Shown here piece by piece: positions 23,985 to 36,959 of a stretch of 64,000 nucleotides of DNA. Made by a program: the position numbers and the translations under genes. Position 1 is the first letter of the stretch. The number at the start of each line of letters is the position of its first letter. Location: contig CM026386.1 in the NCBI GenBank assembly GCA_014843695.1, forward strand, positions 86,233,111-86,297,110, written 5' to 3'. The stretch comes from Archivesica marissinica (Eukaryota > Mollusca > Bivalvia > Venerida > Vesicomyidae). The notes under the pieces were generated by a model. The model was not told the DNA's origin, did no database searches, and worked only from the letters and a program-made list of their open reading frames with translations.

Positions 23985-24735
23985 CACTTTCGGGACTGTC
24001 GCTTTCGGGACTGTCGCTTTCGGGACTCTCACTTCGGGACTGTCATTTTCAGGATTGTCACTGTCATGACTGTCATTTTCGGGACTGTCACTTTCGGGAC
24101 TGTCACTTTCATGACTGTCATTTTCAGGATTGTCACTTTCAGGATTGTCACTTTCATGACTGTCAGTTTCGGGACTGTCACTTTCAGGACTGTCACTATC
24201 GGGACTGTCACTTGTCACTTTCATGACTGTCACTTTTGGGACTGTCATTTTCAGGACTGTCACTTTCATGACAGTCAATTTTCGGGAATGTCACTTTCAG
24301 GACTGTCACTTTCATAACTGTCACTGTCGGGACTGTCATTTTCAAGAATGTCACTTTCATGACTGTCATTTGCATGACTGTCATTTTCGGGACTGTCATT
24401 TTCGGGACTGTCACTTTCTTGACCTTCACTTTCGGGACTGTCACTGTCGAAACTGTCACTTTCATGAATGCCACTTTTGGGACTGTCATTTTCAGGACTG
24501 TCATTTTCAGGATTGTCACTTTCAGGAATGTCACTTTCATGACTGTCATTTTTGGGACTGTCACTTTCAGGACTGTCACTTTCAGGACTGTCATTTTTGG
24601 GACTGTCACTTGTCACTTTCATGTCGGTCACTTTCGGGACTGTCACTTTCGGGACTCTCACTTTCAGGACTTGTCACTTTCATGACTGTCACTTTCGGGA
24701 CTGGCACTTGTCACTTTAATGACTTTCGGGACTGA
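23985..24735. repeat. 15-bp minisatellite (TTTCGGGACTGTCAC)
   Basis: About 49 units with common variants TTTCAGGACTGTCAT and TTTCATGACTGTCAC. TTGTCAC extensions occur at about 24210, 24608, 24674 and 24708 and break the register. Long frames on both strands (SDSPESDSPE; DCHFRDCHF) come from the multiple-of-three unit. Confidence 0.95.
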
Positions 24736-24943
24736 CAACCACGATAGAGCATATTTTACAGTATATATAAACCATCACGCAATCTTGTATTTCGTGCAAT
24801 ATGGTTGTTCTTATCTTTCAATTTAGTTTGAACTGCTGACAACTGATTCAGGTGAATAATTTAAAAGGCCTCTTGTTTGCACCGCAACGTTATGTTATTT
24901 ATGTTTACAAGCAGTATATGGACACTGTTATTATTTATTACAG

Positions 24944-25249
24944 TAAAGCCAAGTACGCCAACAGTAACCCAAACATCCGTTGTATCAGCTGGGAACACAG
25001 TAGAGGTCAGGTGCAGCACCACTGGTGGTAGACCTGCTGCCAATATATCCTGGGTGTATCAGGGTACATCATCTGTTAGTGCAATAACACCGACATTTGA
25101 TGCTACAACAGAGACTTACACTGTAGAGTCAACGTTCAGCAGACAAGTTGCAGCTGTCGATAATGGACGCAGTGTGCAGTGCATTATTACGCACACAGCG
25201 CTTGTCAATCCATCACAGTTAACTGCATACACCCCTCTATATGTTAGAT
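24944..25249 (+). CDS. Ig-like domain exon (C2-set-like)
   Basis: Acceptor TATTTATTACAG ends at 24943 and donor GTAAGTATCG begins at 25250; both borders are phase 1. The domain starts KPSTPTVTQTS. It has the B-strand Cys in NTVEVRCSTTGGRPA, the C-strand Trp in ANISWVYQG, and the F-strand Cys in GRSVQCIITH. It ends NPSQLTAYTPLYVR. The C, W and C pattern with GGRPA.ISW resembles nectin, Kirrel and nephrin-type C2 domains, which points to an adhesion or recognition receptor. The last 60 bases and the donor are the source of the 73-bp array that follows. Confidence 0.88.
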
Positions 25250-28200
25250 GTAAGTATCGTTACCCGCACATAGCATGTCAATCCATCACAGTTAACTGCA
25301 TCAATCCCTCTATCTGTTAGATGTAAGTATCGACACACACATCCCTTGTCAATCCATCACAGGTGTCTGCATCAATCCCTCTATATGTTAGATGCAAGTA
25401 TCGTTACCCGCACATCCCTTGTCAATCCATCAGTTAACGGCATAAATCCCTCTATATGTTAGATGTAAGTATCGTTACCCGCACATCCCTTGTCAATCCA
25501 TCACAGTTAACGGCATAAATCCCTCTATATGTTAGATGCAAGTATCGTTACCCGCACATCCCTTGTCAATCCATCACAGTTAACTGCATCAATCCCTCTA
25601 TCTGTTAGATGTAAGTATCGACACACACATCCCTTGTCAATCCATCACAGGTGTCTGCATCAATCCCTCTATATGTTAGATGCAAGTATCGTTACCCGCA
25701 CATCCCTTGTCAATCCATCAGTTAATTGCATCAATCCCTCTATATGTTAGATGTAAGTATCGTTACCATATCCCTTGTCAATCCATCACAGTCTGCATCA
25801 ATCCCTCTATTGTTAGATGTAAGTATCGTTACACACATCCCTTGTCAATCATCAAGTTAACTGCATCGATCCCTCTATATGTTAGATGCAAGTATCGTTA
25901 CACACACCCCTTGTCAATCCATCACAGTTAACTGCATCAATCCCTCTATATGTTAGATGCAAGTATCGTTACACACACCCCTTGTCAATCCATCACAGTT
26001 AACTGCATCAATCCCTCTATCTGTTAGATGTAAGTATCGACAACATTGTTTGTTTGTTTTTGTTTGTGTATCGCACACATCCCTTGTCAATCCATCACAG
26101 TTAACTGCATAATCCTCTATATGTTAGATGAAGTATCGTTACCCGCACATCCCTTGTCAATCCATCACAGTTAACTGCATCAATCCCTCTATATGTTAGA
26201 TGTAAGTATCGTTACCCGCACATCCCTTGTCAATCCATCAGTTAACTGCATCAATCCCTCTATATATGTTAGATGCAAGTATGGTTACCCGCACATCCCT
26301 TGTCAATCCATCGCAGTTAACTGCATCAATCCCTCTATATGTTAGATGTAAGTATCGTTACCCACACATCCAGTGTCAATCCATCACAGTTAACTGCATC
26401 AATCCCTCTATATGTTAGATGTAAGTATCGTTACCCGCACATCCCTTGTCAATCCATCACAGTTAACTGCATACATCCCTCTATATGTTAGATGTAAGTA
26501 TCGTTACCCGCGCATCCCTTGTCAATCCATCACAGTTAACTGCATCAATCCCTCTATATGTTAGATGTAAGTATCGTTACACACACATCCCTTGTCAATC
26601 CATCACAGTTAACTGCATACATCCCTCTATATGTTAGATGTAAGTATCGTTACCCGCACATCCCTTGTCAATCCATCACAGTTAACTGCATAAATCCCTC
26701 TATCTGTTAGATGTAAGTATCGTTACCCGCACATAGCATGTCAATCCATCACAGTTAACTGCATCAATCCCTCTATCTGTTAGATGTAAGTATCGACACA
26801 CACATCCCTTGTCAATCCATCACAGGTGTCTGCATCAATCCCTCTATATGTTAGATGCAAGTATCGTTACCCGCACATCCCTTGTCAATCCATCAGTTAA
26901 CGGCATAAATCCCTCTATATGTTAGATGTAAGTATCGTTACCCGCACATCCCTTGTCAATCCATCACAGTTAACGGCATAAATCCCTCTATATGTTAGAT
27001 GCAAGTATCGTTACCCGCACATCCCTTGTCAATCCATCACAGTTAACTGCATCAATCCCTCTATCTGTTAGATGTAAGTATCGACACACACATCCCTTGT
27101 CAATCCATCACAGGTGTCTGCATCAATCCCTCTATATGTTAGATGCAAGTATCGTTACCCGCACATCCCTTGTCAATCCATCACAGTTAATTGCATCAAT
27201 CCCTCTATATGTTAGATGTAAGTAGCGTTACACATATCCCTTGTCAATCCATCACAGGTGTCTGCATCAATCCCTCTATCTGTTAGATGTAAGTATCGTT
27301 ACCCACACATCCCTTGTCAATCGATCAAAGTTAACTGCATCGATCCCTCTATATGTTAGATGCAAGTATCGTTACACACACCCCTTGTCAATCCATCACA
27401 GTTAACTGCATCAATCCCTCTATATGATAGATGCAAGTATCGTTACACACACCCCTTGTCAATCCATCACAGTTAACTGCATCAGTCCCTCTATCCGTTA
27501 GATGTAAGTATCGACAAACACATCCCTTGTCAATCCATCACAGTTAACTGCATCAGTCCCTCTATCCGTTAGATGTAAGTATCGACAAACACATCCCTTG
27601 TCAATCCATCACAGTTAACTGCATAAATCCCTCTATATGTTAGATGCAAGTATCGTTACCCGCACATCCCTTGTCAATCCATCACAGTTAACTGCATCAA
27701 TCCCTCTATATGTTAGATGTAAGTATCGTTACCCGCACATCCCTTGTCAATCCATCAGTTAACTGCATCAATCCCTCTATATTGTTAGATGCAAGTATGG
27801 TTACCCGCACATCCCTTGTCAATCCATCGCAGTTAACTGCATCAATCCCTCTATATGTTAGATGTAAGTATCGTTACCCACACATCCAGTGTCAATCCAT
27901 CACAGTTAACTGCATCAATCCCTCTATATGTTAGATGTAAGTATCGTTACCCGCACATCCCTTGTCAATCCATCACAGTTAACTGCATACATCCCTCTAT
28001 ATGTTAGATGTAAGTATCGTTACCCGCACATCCCTTGTCAATCCATCACAGTTAACTGCATACATCCCTCTATATGTTAGATGTAAGTATCGTTACCCGC
28101 GCATCCCTTGTCAATCCATCACAGTTAACTGCATCAATCCCTCTATATGTTAGATGTAAGTATCGTTACACACACATCCCTTGTCAATCCATCACAGTTA

Positions 28201-29310
28201 ACTGCATACATCCCTCTATATGTTAGATGTAAGTATCGTTACCCGCACATCCCTTGTCAATCCATCACAGTTAACTGCATAAATCCCTCTATCTGTTAGA
28301 TGTAAGTATCGTTACCCGCACATCCCTTGTCAATCCATCACAGTTAACTGCATACATCCCTCTATATGTTAGATGTAAGTATCGTTACCCACACATCCCT
28401 TGTCAATCCAACACAGTTAACTGCATCAATCCCTCTATATGTTAGATGTAAGTATCGTTACACACACATCCCTTGTCAATCCATCACAGTTAACTGCATA
28501 AATCCCTCTATATGTTAGATGCAAGTATCGTTACACACACCCCTTGTCAATCCATCACAGTTAACTGCATCAATCCCTCTATATGATAGATGCAAGTATC
28601 GTTACACACACCCCTTGTCAATCCATCACAGTTACTGCATCAATCCCTCTTGTTAGATGTAGTATCGTTACACACATCCTGTCAATCATCCAGTTAATTG
28701 CATATCCCTCTATATGTTAGATGAAGTATCGTTACCCACATCCCTGTCATCCATCAGTTACTGCATAATCCCTCTATATGTTAGATGAAGTATCGTTACC
28801 CACATCCCTTGTCAATCCATCACAGTTACTGCATCAATCCCTCTATATGTTAGATGTAAGTATCGTTACCCGCACATCCCTTGTCAATCCATCACAGTTA
28901 ACTGCATCAATCCCTCTTTGTTAGATGAGTATCGTACCACATCCCTTGTCAATCATCAGTTAACTGCTAATCCCTCTATATGTTAGATGTAAGTATCGTT
29001 ACCCGCACATCCCTTGTCAATCCACCACAGTTAACTGCATCAATCCCTCTATATGTTAGATGTAAGTATCGTTACCCGCACATCCCTTGTCAATCCATCA
29101 CAGTTAACTGCATACATCCCTCTATATGTTAGATGTAAGTATCGTTACCCGCACATCCCTTGTCAATCCATCACAGTTAGCTGCATAAATCCCTCTATCT
29201 GTTAAATGTAAGTATCGACACACACACACCCCTTGTCAATCCATCACAGTTAACTGCATCAATCCCTCTATATGTTAGATGTAAGTATCGGTACCCGCAC
29301 ATAGCATATC
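25195..29310 (+). repeat. 73-bp minisatellite derived from exon end plus 5' splice site
   Basis: About 55 units, each with GTAAGTATCGTTACCCGCAC, then CTTGTCAATCCATCACAG, TTAACTGCATCAATCCCTCT and ATATGTTAGAT. All but the GTAAGTATCGTTACCCGCACA portion is the coding end of the exon at 24944-25249. A block of about 1.46 kb (20 units) beginning near 25250 recurs from near 26710, so there is higher-order duplication. A foreign TTTGTTTGTTT insert lies at about 26047-26068. A cluster of deletions lies at 28620-28980. Confidence 0.95.
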
Positions 29311-29528
29311 AATCAGCCACAGTTAACTTAACTAACATTAATTCACTGTCGAATTCCATCAAAGTTCCAGGGATCAAATTAAAGTAATTATAATTGATCT
29401 TGCATTGAACAGCAATAATTTGTACCTCATATAACATAGCATAATTGATCTTCAGTTCACACTTAGCATATTATGCAGCATGCCCCCATCAAGTCAGCTG
29501 AATGTTAAGCATTGCTATCTTGTCTACT

Positions 29529-29591
29529 CCGTTCTTCTAGTATACGATAATATATGGATGTTTTCGACGTTATCGTATAATAGAAGAACGG
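29529..29591. repeat. 63-bp near-perfect hairpin just upstream of an Ig exon
   Basis: CCGTTCTTCTAGTATACGAT at 29529 pairs with ATCGTATAATAGAAGAACGG ending at 29591 with one mismatch and a short central loop. It sits about 35 bases before the acceptor of the next Ig exon. Confidence 0.85.
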
Positions 29592-29626
29592 CTAATTATT
29601 GTAATTGTCACATGCTATAGTTTCAG

Positions 29627-29935
29627 TAAGTGCATCGTCAACAACGATATCCGGTAACAGGGTAATAACAGCTACAGGATCGGCATCTTTAACATTAACA
29701 TGTACAACAGGATCATCTAACCCAGCCTCGGACATCACATGGAAGAACGCGTCAGCCACAATCACAAACAGTCGGTCATACACGGAATCAACAGGAGCAA
29801 ACAATGGCGTGGTGAGATCACAAAAAATGGTGCTTACTCCGACACGATATATGGACGGGGATGTGATCATGTGTTCTGTGCGTAATACAGTGTCTCAATC
29901 AGCAGTCACAGACACAGCTATGTTGAATGTCAAAT
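29627..29935 (+). CDS. Ig-like domain exon
   Basis: Acceptor TTTCAG ends at 29626 and donor GTAAGTTA begins at 29936; both borders are phase 1. The start was chosen over an in-phase acceptor at 29620 because VSASSTTISGN then aligns with the start of the exon at 40258. Conserved residues are the Cys in ASLTLTCTTGSSNPA, the Trp in DITWKNAS, and the Cys in DGDVIMCSVRN. It is clearly paralogous to the exon at 40258-40569, so the gene has an internal domain duplication. Confidence 0.87.
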
Positions 29936-30646
29936 GTAAGTTATGTGAATAAAACACGTTTAATGGGCTTTAATGTGACTGTTGTTCAAGTATTTGTGGT
30001 TTGTGTTCAAACTTGTACTTTGTCTTCTGCGTGTATGATGATAATGACAGCGTCAAGAATCAAGAAAATAGGTTAAATAAACCAACGGTTTTACTGTAAT
30101 ACATACTCGGTTATATCCCTTTCATAAAATCAACAATTTCTTTCAAGTAGGTGGAATATAATGTATATTATAGACATTATTATATCCTTCAGTTTTTCAC
30201 ATTAATCTCTTAATAAAAAATGGCATGTCATTCATTAAGAATGCATATGTGATAGGTGAGGGCGTCTTATACTTGTAATTGATACATAACCGATGTTATC
30301 ATGTACATATTCATGTCTTTTGCATTTTACAGTTTTGCTCATAGCTCTGTCTGACTAATGAGGCATCCTTTGTTGTCCATTATTATCCCCTAATATCGAT
30401 GACTACTACTTAGCCATGTTATCAGAATAAATCCAAATTAACCGCACATGCGCATTTTGTGTTTCCGTCGGAGTTCCGCAATAGCAAAAACAATCTAAAA
30501 TGTTTCAATCCTCTCATACATTTACGTTCATGTAGTAATTATTTCCAAAGGTGCATTTCAATGAGTATCGGGTGCATTTGACATTTGTAAAGTGCCTCTA
30601 ACTTTTTAAAACTCTGATAAAAAAACACAGGTTATTACTTTATACA
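29936..30646. other. intron sequence, nothing recognised
   Basis: AT-rich, no repeat array and no exon signal. Confidence 0.4.
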
Positions 30647-30858
30647 AATTTATTTTAGCTTGATTGCGAAACAAATTCTCGAGACCTCATTCCTGATGGA
30701 TTCCATCGCCATGAGGGAGAGAGAAGAGGTAATGTGGAATTTAAATGCCTTTCCTAAGGGCACTATCTTACTGCTCCAGCGTGGACTCGAACTCGCATCA
30801 CACTCGACAGTCGCACCTGAAGCGAACACACTATCACTACGTTATCACGTCTGCCACA
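30647..30858 (-). mobile_element. tRNA-derived SINE (family B), minus orientation
   Basis: Diverged copy of the element at 53780-54000 and 54106-54333. It keeps GAGACCTCATTCCTGATGGA, GGAATTTAAATGCCTT and a B-box-like region in reverse complement. GTTATTA near 30631 and near 30859 may be the remnant of a target duplication. Confidence 0.75.
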
Positions 30859-30891
30859 CGTTATTATTTATGTCACAAGTAATCGGTTTAC

Positions 30892-31041
30892 CCAGGATAT
30901 ACAATCATAAGCCAATCCAGGATATACACTCGTAAGCCAATCCAGGATATACAATCATAAGCCAATCCAGGATATACAATCATAAGCCAATCCAGGATAT
31001 ACAATCATAAGCCAATCCAGGATATACAATCATAAGCCAAT
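30892..31041. repeat. 25-bp tandem repeat, 6 copies
   Basis: Units contain CCAGGATATACAATCATAAG followed by CCAAT. The array starts about 30 bases from the SINE. Confidence 0.95.
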
Positions 31042-31949
31042 CAGTAACCATTATTGGTTGTTAGAGGTTTCTACTAACTACCAATTCATCAGACTTACCG
31101 TATTATTCTGTTTAAAACATGTACTTCGTTCCCAATATTAACTTATGTTGTAGTTTATTGATTAGGGCCGCATATATGAGAACCCTGTTATCCTAAGCAA
31201 TAAACTACTATATAAATTAATTGGACAAAACACTGTCAACAAACAAGGCTGTAATTAAATAACTCATATTGATATTAAATTGGTTCTTTGTTATATAATG
31301 ATTCAAATTATTCTTATTTGACTTTATTTGAAATATGTGTTGGTTATCCACATTCAATTGATACAAGAAAAACATGTTATATCAAGATATTGACCTTCCA
31401 GTTACAAAGATATATTTTTTTAAATGATGATACACAGCTATTGGGAAGAACAGACAATTGTATCCAAATCACAATAACCTTGATCAGTTCCTTTCAGTTA
31501 GGTCAGTCTGTCAAAGTCTGTATCAAATTAAACAGAACATAACAAAATTATAGATACAAACTGACTAATGTGTTCGTACACTGACACCAATGTAAGTATT
31601 TTATCCGATTGGTAAAGCATTTGTGTCCACTTCCAATTTATGATCGGCGCTGTGTTTCCAACAGCTCTTGTGTTCAACAATGTCAAAGTGCTATTCCTGT
31701 ATTCCTGTTTGTTCCAAATCATGGTCACAATTTCTAAAACGTTCATGTTCAAGTTATAAAGTATAGTTATATAAACTTTTATTTTCACCAGGCTAGTATT
31801 TTTTTCGGCTCCCGGTTAGCAAATTATCATAGCAAAGAAATTGCTTTGCCTTTTGGCATTTTGTATTACAATGTATGGCCTAAAATGGAATATCGTTGTT
31901 AGGAATCCCAAGGCGGAAAATGTACAGACCAAAACCTGAACATTCTACC
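31042..31949. other. intron sequence, nothing recognised
   Basis: AT-rich; no exon or repeat was recognised. Confidence 0.4.
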
Positions 31950-32640
31950 CCACCCTGGAAATTCTACCCCCACCAAATACTCCCCCAATTTTATATACAT
32001 GCATGCACAGGAATGGAGAGTAGAATTTCCAGTGTCAGCCTACTAGGAAATACCCCCACTCTATATACAGGCATGTACTAGGGTGGAGGAGGTTGGGGAG
32101 GTGGTAGAATTTCCAGTGTCGGCCTACTAGGAAATACCCTCCCTCTATATACATGCATGTATAGATGTACTAGGGTGGAGGTGGTAGAATTTCCAGTGTC
32201 AGCCTACTAGGAAATACCCTCCCTCTATATACATGCATGTATAGATGTACTAGGGTGGAGGAGGTTGGGGAGGTGGTAGAATTTCCAATGTCAGCCTACT
32301 AGGAAATACCCTCCCTCTATATACATGCATGTATAGATGTACTAGGGTGGAGGAGGTTGGGGAGGTGGTAGAATTTCCAGTGTCAGCCTACTAGGAAATA
32401 CCCTCCCTCTATATACATGCATGTATAAGTCTAGGGTGGAGGAGGTTGGGGAGGTGGTAGAATTTCCAGTGTCAGCCTACTAGGAAATACCCTCCCTCTA
32501 TATACATGCATGTACTAGGGTGGAGGAGGTTGGGGGAGGTGGTAGAAATTCCAGTGTCAGCCTACTAGGAAATACCCTCCCTCTATATGCATGCATGTAC
32601 TAGGGTGGAGGAGGTTGGGGAGGTGGTAGAAATTCCAGGC
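31950..32640. repeat. about 92-bp minisatellite, 7 copies, G-rich strand
   Basis: Units contain TAGAATTTCCAGTGTCAGCC, TACTAGGAAATACCCTCCCT, CTATATACATGCATGTA and GGGTGGAGGAGGTTGGGGAG. Length varies through loss of ATAGATGTA. Confidence 0.92.
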
Positions 32641-32944
32641 AGGGGGGAATATTTTCCTTAGTCTATCCCCGGCTGAGAATTGCCATGAGTGGTGGGGGGG
32701 GGGAGTTTTTCTGTTACGCCGGTGTCGTATAGAATATTGACCCCCCTAAAACTAATAACCCGCGGGTCATTATTCAGCCATATAGCAAATTGCAAATAGC
32801 AATATATATAGTGGGAAAATATTGAATTTTATTAAATGTTACATGTTATAATGCCAACATATTTTGATTATACGATGTGCATATAACTAGTACACATAAT
32901 ATAATATGGCATTGATGTATAACTGATGCCATACATGAACATAA

Positions 32945-35900
32945 CATAGAACAATGACCCCACCCCTATGTATACACTGAACATCAATGCCATAGAACAA
33001 TGACCCCCACCCCTATGTATACACTGAACATCAATGCCATAGAACAATGACCACCCCTATGTATACACTGAACATCAATGCCATAGAACAATGACCCCCA
33101 CCCCTATGTATACACTGAACATCAATGCCATAGAACAATGACCCCCACCCCTATGTATACACTGAACATCAATGCCATAGAACAATGACCCCACCCCTAT
33201 GTATACACTGAACATCAATGCCATAGAACAATGACCCCCACCCCTATGTATACACTGAACATCAATGCCATAGAATGACCCCCACCCCTATGTATACACT
33301 GAACATCAATGCCATAGAACATGAACATCAATGCCATAGAACAATGACCCCCACCCCTATGTATACACTGAACATCAATGCCATAGAACAATGACCCCCA
33401 CCCAATGTATACACTGAAATCAATGACCCCCACCCCTATGTATACACTGAACATCATGAACATGACCCCCCACATGCCATAATGAACAATGACCCCCACC
33501 CCTATGTATACACTGAACATCAATGCCATAATGACACACATGAACCCCCACCCCTATGTATACACTGAACATCAATGCCATAGAACAATGACCCCCACCC
33601 CTATGTATACACTGAACATCAATGCCATAGAACAATGACCCCCACCCCTATGTATACACTGAACATCAATGCCATAGAACAATGACCCCCACCCCTATGT
33701 ATACACTGAACATCAATGCCATAGAACAATGACCCCACCCTATGTATACACTGAACATCAATGCCATATAACAATGACCCCCACCCTATGTATATGACAC
33801 ATGAACATGAACAATGCCATATAACAATGACCCCCCACCCTATGTATACACTGAACATCAATGCCATAGAACAATGACCCCCCACCCCTATGTATACACA
33901 ACATGAACAATGACCCCCACCCTATGTATACACTGAACATCAATGCATAGAACAATGACCCCCACCCCTATGTATACACTGAACATCAATGCCATAACAA
34001 TGACCCCACCCCTATGTATACACTGAACACCCATATAACAATGACCCCTACCCCTATGTATGTGAACATCAATGCCATAGAACAATGACCCCCACCCCAA
34101 TGTATACACTGAACATCAATGCCATAGAACAATGACCCCCACCCCTATGTATACACTGAACATCAATGCCATAACCCTATGTATACACTGAACATCAATG
34201 CCCACCCCTATGTATACACTGAACATCAATGCATAGAACAATGACCCCCAACCCAATGTATGAACATCTGCCATAACATCAATGCCATAACAATGACACC
34301 CTATGTATACACTGAACATCAATGCCAATGACCCCCACCCTATGTATAATGAACATCAATGCCATAGAACAATGACCCCACCCCTATGTATACACTGAAC
34401 ATCAATGCCATAGAACAATGACCCCCACCCCTATGTATACACTGAACATCAATGCCATAGAACAATGACCCCACCCCACCCTATGTATACACTGAACATC
34501 AATGCCATAGAACAATGACCCCCACCCCTATGTATACACTGAACATCAATGCATAGAACAATGACACCCCACCAATGTATACACTGAACATCAATGCCAT
34601 AGAACAATGACCCCACCCCACCCTATGTATACACTGAACATCAATGCCATAGAACAATGACCCCCACCCCCTATGTACACTGAACATCAATGGCATAGAA
34701 CAATGACCCCCACCCCTATGTATACACTGAACATCAATGCCATAGAACAATGACCCCCACCCCTATGTATACACTGAACATCAATGCCATATAACAATGA
34801 CCCCCACCCCTATGTATACACTGAACATCAATGCCATAGAACAATGACCCCACCCCTATGTATACACTGAACATCAATGCCATAGAACAATGACCCCCAC
34901 CCCTATGTATACACTGAACATCAATGCCATAGAACAATGACCCCACCCCTATGTATACACTGAACATCAATGCCATAGAACAATGACCCCCACCCCTATG
35001 TATACACTGAACATCAATGCCATAGAACAATGACCCCCACCCCTATGTATAACAATGAACATCACTGAACATCTATGTATGCCATAGAACAATGACCCCC
35101 ACCCCTATGTATACACTGAACATCAATGCCATAGAACAATGACCCCCACCCCTATGTATACACTGAACATCAATGCCATAGAACAATGACCCCCACCCCT
35201 ATGTATACACTGAACATCAATGCCATAGAATAATGACCCCCACCCCTATGTATACACTGAACATCAATGCCATAGAACAATGACCCCCACCCCTATGTAT
35301 ACTGATGAACACCCCATATGAACAATGACCCCCCACCCCTATGAACATCAATGCCATAGAACATGACCCCCACCCTATGTATACACTGAACATCAATGCC
35401 ATATAACAATGACCCCCACCCCTATGTATACACTGAACATCAATGCCATGAACATCAATGCCCCATAACAATGACCCCCACCCCTATGTATACACTGAAC
35501 ATGAACAATGCCATATGCCATATAACAATGACCCCCACCCCTATGTATACACTGAACATCAATGCCATAGAACAATGACCCCCACCCCTATGTATACAAG
35601 AACATCAATGCCATAGAACAATGACCCCCACCCCTATGTATACACTGAACATCAATGCCATAGAACAATGACCCCCACCCCTATGTATACACTGAACATC
35701 AATGCCATATAACAATGACCCCCACCCCTATGTATACACTGAACATTAATGCCATATAACAATGACCCCCACCCCTATGTATACACTGAACATCAATGCC
35801 ATAGAACAATGACCCCCACCCCTATGTATACACTGAACATCAATGCCATAGAATAATGACCCCCACCCCTATGTATACACTGAACATCAATGCCATAGAA

Positions 35901-36660
35901 CAATGACCCCCACCCCTATGTATACACTGAACATCAATGCCATAGAACAATGACCCCCCACCCTATGTATACACTGAACATCAATGCCATAGAACAATGA
36001 CCCCCACCCCTATGTATACACTGAACATCAATGTCATAGAACAATGACCCCTACCCCTATGTACACTGAACATCAATGCCATAGAACAATGACCCCCCAC
36101 CCTATGTATACACTGAACATCAATGCCATAGAACAATGACCCCCACCCCTATGTATACACTGAACATCAATGGCATAGAACAATGACCCCCACCCCTATG
36201 TATACACTGAACATCAATGCCATAGAACAATGACCCCCACCCCTATGTATACACTGAACATCAATGTCATAGAACAATGACCCCTACCCCTATGTATACA
36301 CTGAACATCAATGCCATATAACAATGACCCCCCACCCCTATGTATACACTGAACATCAATGCCATATAACAATGACCCCCACCCCTATGTATACACTGAA
36401 CATCAATGCCATAGAACAATGACCCCCACCCCTATGTATACACTGAACATCAATGCCATATAACAATGACCCCCACCCCTAGTTATACACTGAACATCAA
36501 TGCCATAGAACAATGACCCCCACCCCTATGTATACACTGAACATCAATGCCATACAATAATGACCCCCACCCCTATGTATACACTGAACATCAATGCCAT
36601 AGAATAATGACCCCCACCCCTATGTATACACTGAACATCAATGCCATACAATAATGACCC
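32945..36660. repeat. 47-bp minisatellite within the 6.6-kb element
   Basis: Nearly 80 units of AACAATGACCCCCACCCCTA, TGTATACACTGAACATCAAT and GCCATAG. The CATAGAACAATGACCC portion is a one-base variant of the element's terminal CATAGAATAATGACCC motif. Parts at about 33400-34350 and 35040-35540 are full of small deletions. Confidence 0.95.
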
Positions 36661-36959
36661 ATATATGTGTAGACTATGATTATGAGAGAGAGGGTCACTT
36701 TTCGATGCCATGGAATAATGACCCCCTGGAATGGGTCTCTGTCTGTAGCATTGCACTATCCTCCATAAACTAAAATGACTTAATCTCTTCATAAGGCATC
36801 GCTCATATGGGCAACCAGTATTGACGATAAATAAATGTAAAACACACTCACACTATGGATGCTTCTGCAGCAGAAATTGTTGTATATTTCTTTAACAAAT
36901 TTAATTAATATGTTATCCAATTATTATAGCAAACTATTCTTATTGTGTTTATTCATATT

